Below are positions 59,801 through 64,000 of a stretch of DNA of 64,000 nucleotides, piece after piece. The DNA is from Laetiporus sulphureus 93-53. Its lineage: Eukaryota > Basidiomycota > Agaricomycetes > Polyporales > Laetiporaceae. Each line of letters starts with the position of its first letter. The stretch's first letter is position 1. The DNA lies in the NCBI RefSeq assembly GCF_001632365.1, contig NW_024468517.1, positions 192,145 to 256,144 of the forward strand, read 5' to 3'. The notes beneath the pieces were generated by a model. The model saw only the letters and a program-made list of their open reading frames with translations, had not been told where the DNA came from and searched no databases. A program made the position numbers and the translations under genes.

Positions 59801-60920
59801 GCGGCCGAGCCTCACGCTGATGACCAGTGTTTCCAAATATTACGATGCTACAGCATAATGTTCAACAGAATGACATGCATACATACAGCTTGAAAACACG
59901 CGGGATACTGATTGCAGTCCTTCTACCACAATGCTGGGTTTCCTGGATGCATCATGATGTATCGCAATGAATGCCAGGCGCTGTGATGGGATCGCTGTCA
60001 CTGGTGCTGAGCGCTGATCCCCGCCACTGTGAGATAACCACTCATCGTTTCCGCGGTTCGGCATATTTTTGAGGCAACTTGTCTCTTCAGGGCGCGCGCG
60101 CTTCACTCTATTCGCTTGTTCTCCATTCTCTGATATGAAGTTCGCAAGTGCTCGCGTTGAAGACCTTGCGTTGTGATTGAAATGTACTATATTCGCCGGA
60201 GAACCTGCCCTGCGCAATGCCGTTCGCTACGCATTCGGGACAGCAGTAAAGTGGGTGTTCTGCATCAACCATCACGCCACTATACGGGTCAGGGTGGCTT
60301 CCGGGAAGATCTCCGTTCGCCAGAAGAAGAGCGTAAAATCGCTGGTCCTTACGTGGGGTTGAGTCAGAATCAGTTGATCCAGATAGGCAGCCGTGTCCCG
60401 GGTCCGCTTGGATGTGGGCTCCCAGACAATGGCGTCTTAGCGAAATGAAGCGGGTGGAAAAGTAAAAGTATGTGCAATGCGTGAGTGGAAGATTTCGAAG
60501 CCAGCCAATCAAGAATCTCACGAACATTCCCTGCAGGCGGGACATACCGCTTCCCGTGTTGGTACCTATTGCGATAACGTTGTTCCATGCATCACGGCAT
60601 CCTGGACAGCGGTCCACAGCCTTGAATCTTATCTCCTTCGTTCACTAAATGGTTCGCAGACTCGCACGTTATGTCACGTCTCCCCGAAACGCCCACTGCG
60701 TCTTGGTTATCCAGAAGCTGTCCAGAAGCGGCTCAGGGACGATTTCTAGCCAGTCCGACCAATTTCGGGGTCACTTGTATTGGAAACCTCGCATAATCCC
60801 TCTGGATGCCAGAGATCATCTAATTTTGCTCGGAGCCACTGCCAGGCGTCAACGGAATGGCGCTTGACATAAGTAAGTGCGGCTCATCACCTCGTTCCAA
60901 CCCTACCCCATTGCCTCACC
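56849..60920. other. Gene-poor region, about 4 kb
   Basis: Many frames of 60-176 codons on both strands, none with a recognised domain. The two longest (58852-59382 plus and 60108-60617 minus) have uneven composition and no clean splice partners. The minus-strand frame near 60110-60330 has a Cys-containing stretch (HPLYCCPECVANGIAQGRF) that could be part of an unrecognised gene. No repeats or RNA genes were seen. Confidence 0.4.
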
Positions 60921-62408
60921 ATGAATTTTGAGTCCGACCCCCACTTGGCTCCTCTCCAGTTTAAGGGCGAGATTATGGACTTCGACTTGGGCCTCGAGGT
61001 CGACCACCGCAAGAGGTCATCACCCCTCCTCCACTATTCAATTGTCATAAGTATACTGACTTCTCGTTCAGGCGTAGGAATCGGACGACCCAGTCGTGCC
61101 TCAATTGTCATACGTCGAAGCGGAAGGTGAGACTCTAGCTGCGGTTGAGGTAAAGTAGTTCACCGATTGTTTCTATTGCAGTGCGACCGAAAGCGGCCAT
61201 GTCAACGATGCATCCAACTCGGATTGGTAGGTTCACAACCTCCTTTTCCCCAGTGTCTGAGAACGACAGTGATCCCCACAGACGGGGCTGTGTGTCTATG
61301 AGGTCGACGACCCCGCGTTGAGGTAGCATCTCAACATTGCGTCTCCATTCCCAGGGCTCACCAGTGCACACAGGGATGATCCGAATATTGATGAGACCAC
61401 TCGGCTTAGGAATAGAATAGCGGAGCTTGAATCCTTAGTGAGGGAGCTTCGGGGTAAGTGTCTCATCGCTTGGACACGGGTGCTGTGCTCATACCTGCGC
61501 GACAGGCAAGCCACACCCCAAGTGGGCAGAGCCCAACTACTGCGATGGAGACGTGAATGAGAAGTGGCATTCACGGTCCACGAAGCGTCTGCAATCGCAG
61601 TTTCAGAAGCCGAGGAGAGAAGGGCTTCTTGACGGGTCCGGGTCAAACGTCTTGCAGGCTTCTGCCGTCAAGACAGAACAAGCAACCGATCTGCCGCGAC
61701 AGCAGCTATACAGTTTGTCGACGTCGACTGACTCATCTCTCTCCCATACTGTCGCCGTTGCCTCACATTCGTACTATCGCTCCACTCACCAGCATGATAG
61801 CCAGCATGGGATGTGCTCGGCGGCTGAAGATGCCAGCGCATTCTATTCATCCTCATCGTCTGCTTCCCCCGTAGGATATCCAGGCCAGCTTCACCCTCAC
61901 TCAGCCGTTGGAGGTCACTACCCCCAACAACCTTATACTCGCACCTCGGCACTTGAGGCCGCGCAGATGCATTGCTCCTGTTTAACGAATCCCGCGGCAG
62001 CGCATCCGCTGATCGCCTTGACGAATCAGCTTCGAACCGCTTCCCACATGCTGCGACAGCTGCCAGAACATAGTTCACAACATGAATGCCTCGTGTTGAC
62101 CCGCATCTTGGAGTTGGATGATGTGATGCAGTACGTGCGGTTCGACCAGTTGTCCGGATGACGCTGACAGCTCTAGGCGTATTTGCAGCGGGGGCGGCAC
62201 GGAATACTCCGCAACGTCCGCATATGAGGGCCTACCAACACCAGCAGAAAGCGAGATAATGTCCCCGACATCCTCGTCAAGCCACTCAAGCCTCGGCAAT
62301 CCGATGGACGAGTGGACCGCCATGGGAACAGCCAGCAATTATAACGCCTATTTTCCCGTCTCTGCGGGAGAACACACCACATATCACAAGACGTACCACG
62401 TTGCATGA
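60921..62408 (+). CDS. Zn(II)2Cys6 transcription factor
   Basis: Fungal binuclear zinc-cluster regulator. Exon 1 starts MNFESDPHLAPLQF and ends DHRKR; the zinc cluster is split over the next exons: SCLNCHTSKRK, CDRKRPCQRCIQLGLTGLC. The spacing is C-x2-C-x6-C-x5-C-x2-C-x8-C, with all six Cys present. A basic linker leads to a short coiled coil, TRLRNRIAELESLVRELRG, spliced onto KPHPKWAEPNYCDGDVNEKW. The rest is Ser/Gln/His-rich. A final intron (62131-62177) joins LDDVMQ to RICSGGGGTEYS, and the protein ends YHKTYHVA at 62408. No fungal-specific middle homology domain is present, so this is a short C6 factor. Target genes are unknown. Confidence 0.85.
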
Positions 62409-62601
62409 TTTGGTTTCCTCGCGTCATATTCCGTTCTTCACGGGACTAGGTGGTCTTACTGCATGAACAGTCCGGCCAATTATGACGTCTTGATATGTCG
62501 ATTTTAGGGTGTAGGTACCATTGTAACCTTGACTGCAATGTCTCGAACTATGATACATCATCCTAGTTCATCCTTTGGATAAGACACATGCGTAGCAGCG
62601 C

Positions 62602-63705
62602 TCATATCACCTGTTGTCCCTCGCTGTCAATTTGTGTGTTGAAGCGAAATTCTCGCTGAGTCCGCGGATCTGCCTTGGCAACAGTACCACCTTCTTTCAA
62701 TACCCATATGTCTCGTTCAATGAAGAGCACTCCTCCATCTCGTCGAATCAGAATTATCGTGGACAGACGGGTGCCATAGCAGTCATTGATGTCCGAGCTC
62801 GACGATTTGATTGGGATTAAGAGTGGGTCGACTTCGATGGTGTTGCGCAACGTCGAGCGATCAATTGGTGCTACGTCACTCTTCCAACTTTCGCGAGAAC
62901 CTCCAAATATTAGAGCATTTTGCGGACAGACTCTCATGAAGCAACACCCACGCAAGAATCCCAAACAGCTGTTCCACGAGTTTGGACTCATCAAAATCGG
63001 ACGATAGGATATCTTGCAAAGCTTGTACTCCGTGTTTGACTTTGGGCCACTCGTTCGCACCATGATGATCGACACCATTGGATATTCCTCCACACCGCCT
63101 TTCCTCGTAAGTGAGCTCACGGGCGATAATTCTGCCTCCCCCTCCGCAGTTAGTGGCGATTGCGGCGTCAAGTGATAACTTATTCGCTCTAGGGTCGCTT
63201 TCCGCCCGAGGAGATAACAGGAGCAAATTGAAGCCGGCAAATTTCGTATTCCGAGAGGTGAGCTCATGAATCTCCTCCCGCAGTGTCATCGTCGGTTTCT
63301 TCGGAAGCAGGAAGGAGGACGTGAGGTCCCCTCTGGAAGAGTCGTACTGGGAGGGCGGTTCCGTGATATTGGTACTGTGTGCAGGCACGTAGTTAGTTAG
63401 ACGTCGGATAGCCGTGATATTGCGTACATAATTGCTACTCGACCAGAACGGCTGAGACCTGCCCATGTTCCTCCAGCGAGCATATCTCGACCGGATAACA
63501 CAAGCCCATCCCCAGATGCGTCGTCATTGATATTCCCGAACGAATGGAACCGAGCACTAACGGTGGGTCGGGACAAATATTCGTCTCGGTTGCTGCACAG
63601 GATTCTATGCTCATAAAGGGTCTGAGATGCTGACTACTGAGAACCCGAAAGCGTAACGCACAGCGCATACCGGGGATGTTCCAACGACCAGAAGCCGACA
63701 CACAT
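62602..63705 (-). CDS. TANGO2: TANGO2 homologue (NRDE family)
   Basis: Start ATG at 63703-63705 gives MCVGFWSLEHP; after a short intron ILCSNRDEYLSRPTVSARFH carries the NRDE motif that names the family. GDGLVLSGRDMLAGGTWAGL and SRSGRVAI follow, then over an intron TNITEPP, SRGDLTSSFLL, FAGFNLLLLSPRAESD and LSLDAAIATNCGGGG, CGGISNGVDHHGANEWPKVK, and late TLRNTIEVDPLLIPI, YGTRLSTIILIRRDGGVLFI. Human TANGO2 has been linked to mitochondrial/ER lipid and haem handling; the molecular role is not settled. The tail after FRFNTQI is short. The first intron's acceptor is slightly ambiguous. Convergent with the zinc-cluster gene, 193 bp apart. Confidence 0.85.
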
Positions 63706-64000
63706 CGGACGAACCACGGATGTCAAGACGGCTCGGGATTCTATGATACGCAGTACGTCAAGAACGGGGAGTACCGGAACACTTGATTTGAGTTCCTTGG
63801 AAGTCTGACCTCAACTGGGTGTTCCTTGTATTCAACAGCTCGGCGATGGGTACTATTCGGATCTCCACCCCGAGTCAATGTCGAAACTAGGCCCTTAATT
63901 CTCGATGCACGCACCAGATTGAACGTAGTGGGAGTATCCTGCTTGCCGGCTGATCAAAAAGGTGTGATACAGGTGTCGAGCAACAATCCGTACACCCGGC

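Overview
The window reads as nuclear DNA of a filamentous basidiomycete, most likely an Agaricomycete. Genes are broken by many short GT-AG introns of about 50-60 nt. Spacers are compact. Several families are typical of mushroom-forming fungi: a DUF6699 protein, an F-box/leucine-rich protein, a SPRY protein and a C6 zinc-cluster factor. All identifications come from reading translated exons; no database search was possible.

Layout. 1-15 kb is gene-dense: SEN54 (-) and the mitochondrial SAM carrier PET8 (+) share a 249-bp promoter; HOS3 deacetylase (-) and a RING protein (+) share a 205-bp promoter; then an F-box protein (-), mitochondrial glycerol-3-phosphate dehydrogenase GUT2 (+) and a histone H3 gene (-) with a cell-cycle-box cluster in its promoter. 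16-23 kb holds a long spacer, a conserved-looking protein of unknown function and a BCH-RhoGAP protein split into very small exons. 23-28.7 kb holds a GCN4-like bZIP factor with a long upstream region rich in TGACTC half-sites, then an arrestin-like protein. 29-34 kb has a broken SPRY copy, a GDA1-type Golgi nucleoside diphosphatase and an intact SPRY gene in opposite orientation. 35-47 kb has RPC11 (with an inferred 7-nt exon), a KHA1-type cation/proton antiporter, NOP56, one unknown protein and a DUF6699 protein. 47-64 kb is sparser: a second RING protein related to the first, a base-exchange phosphatidylserine synthase, a Zn2Cys6 transcription factor and a TANGO2 homologue, separated by spacers of 1.5-4 kb.

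The genes are mostly conserved housekeeping functions: tRNA splicing, Pol III, box C/D snoRNP, chromatin, mitochondrial transport and lipid metabolism. They do not form a metabolic cluster or an obvious new system. The points most worth checking are the microexons in RPC11 and the RhoGAP gene, the TGACTC cluster upstream of the GCN4-like gene, the SPRY gene/pseudogene pair, the two related RING proteins, the one-residue insertion in histone H3, and an animal/plant-type phosphatidylserine synthase in a fungus.
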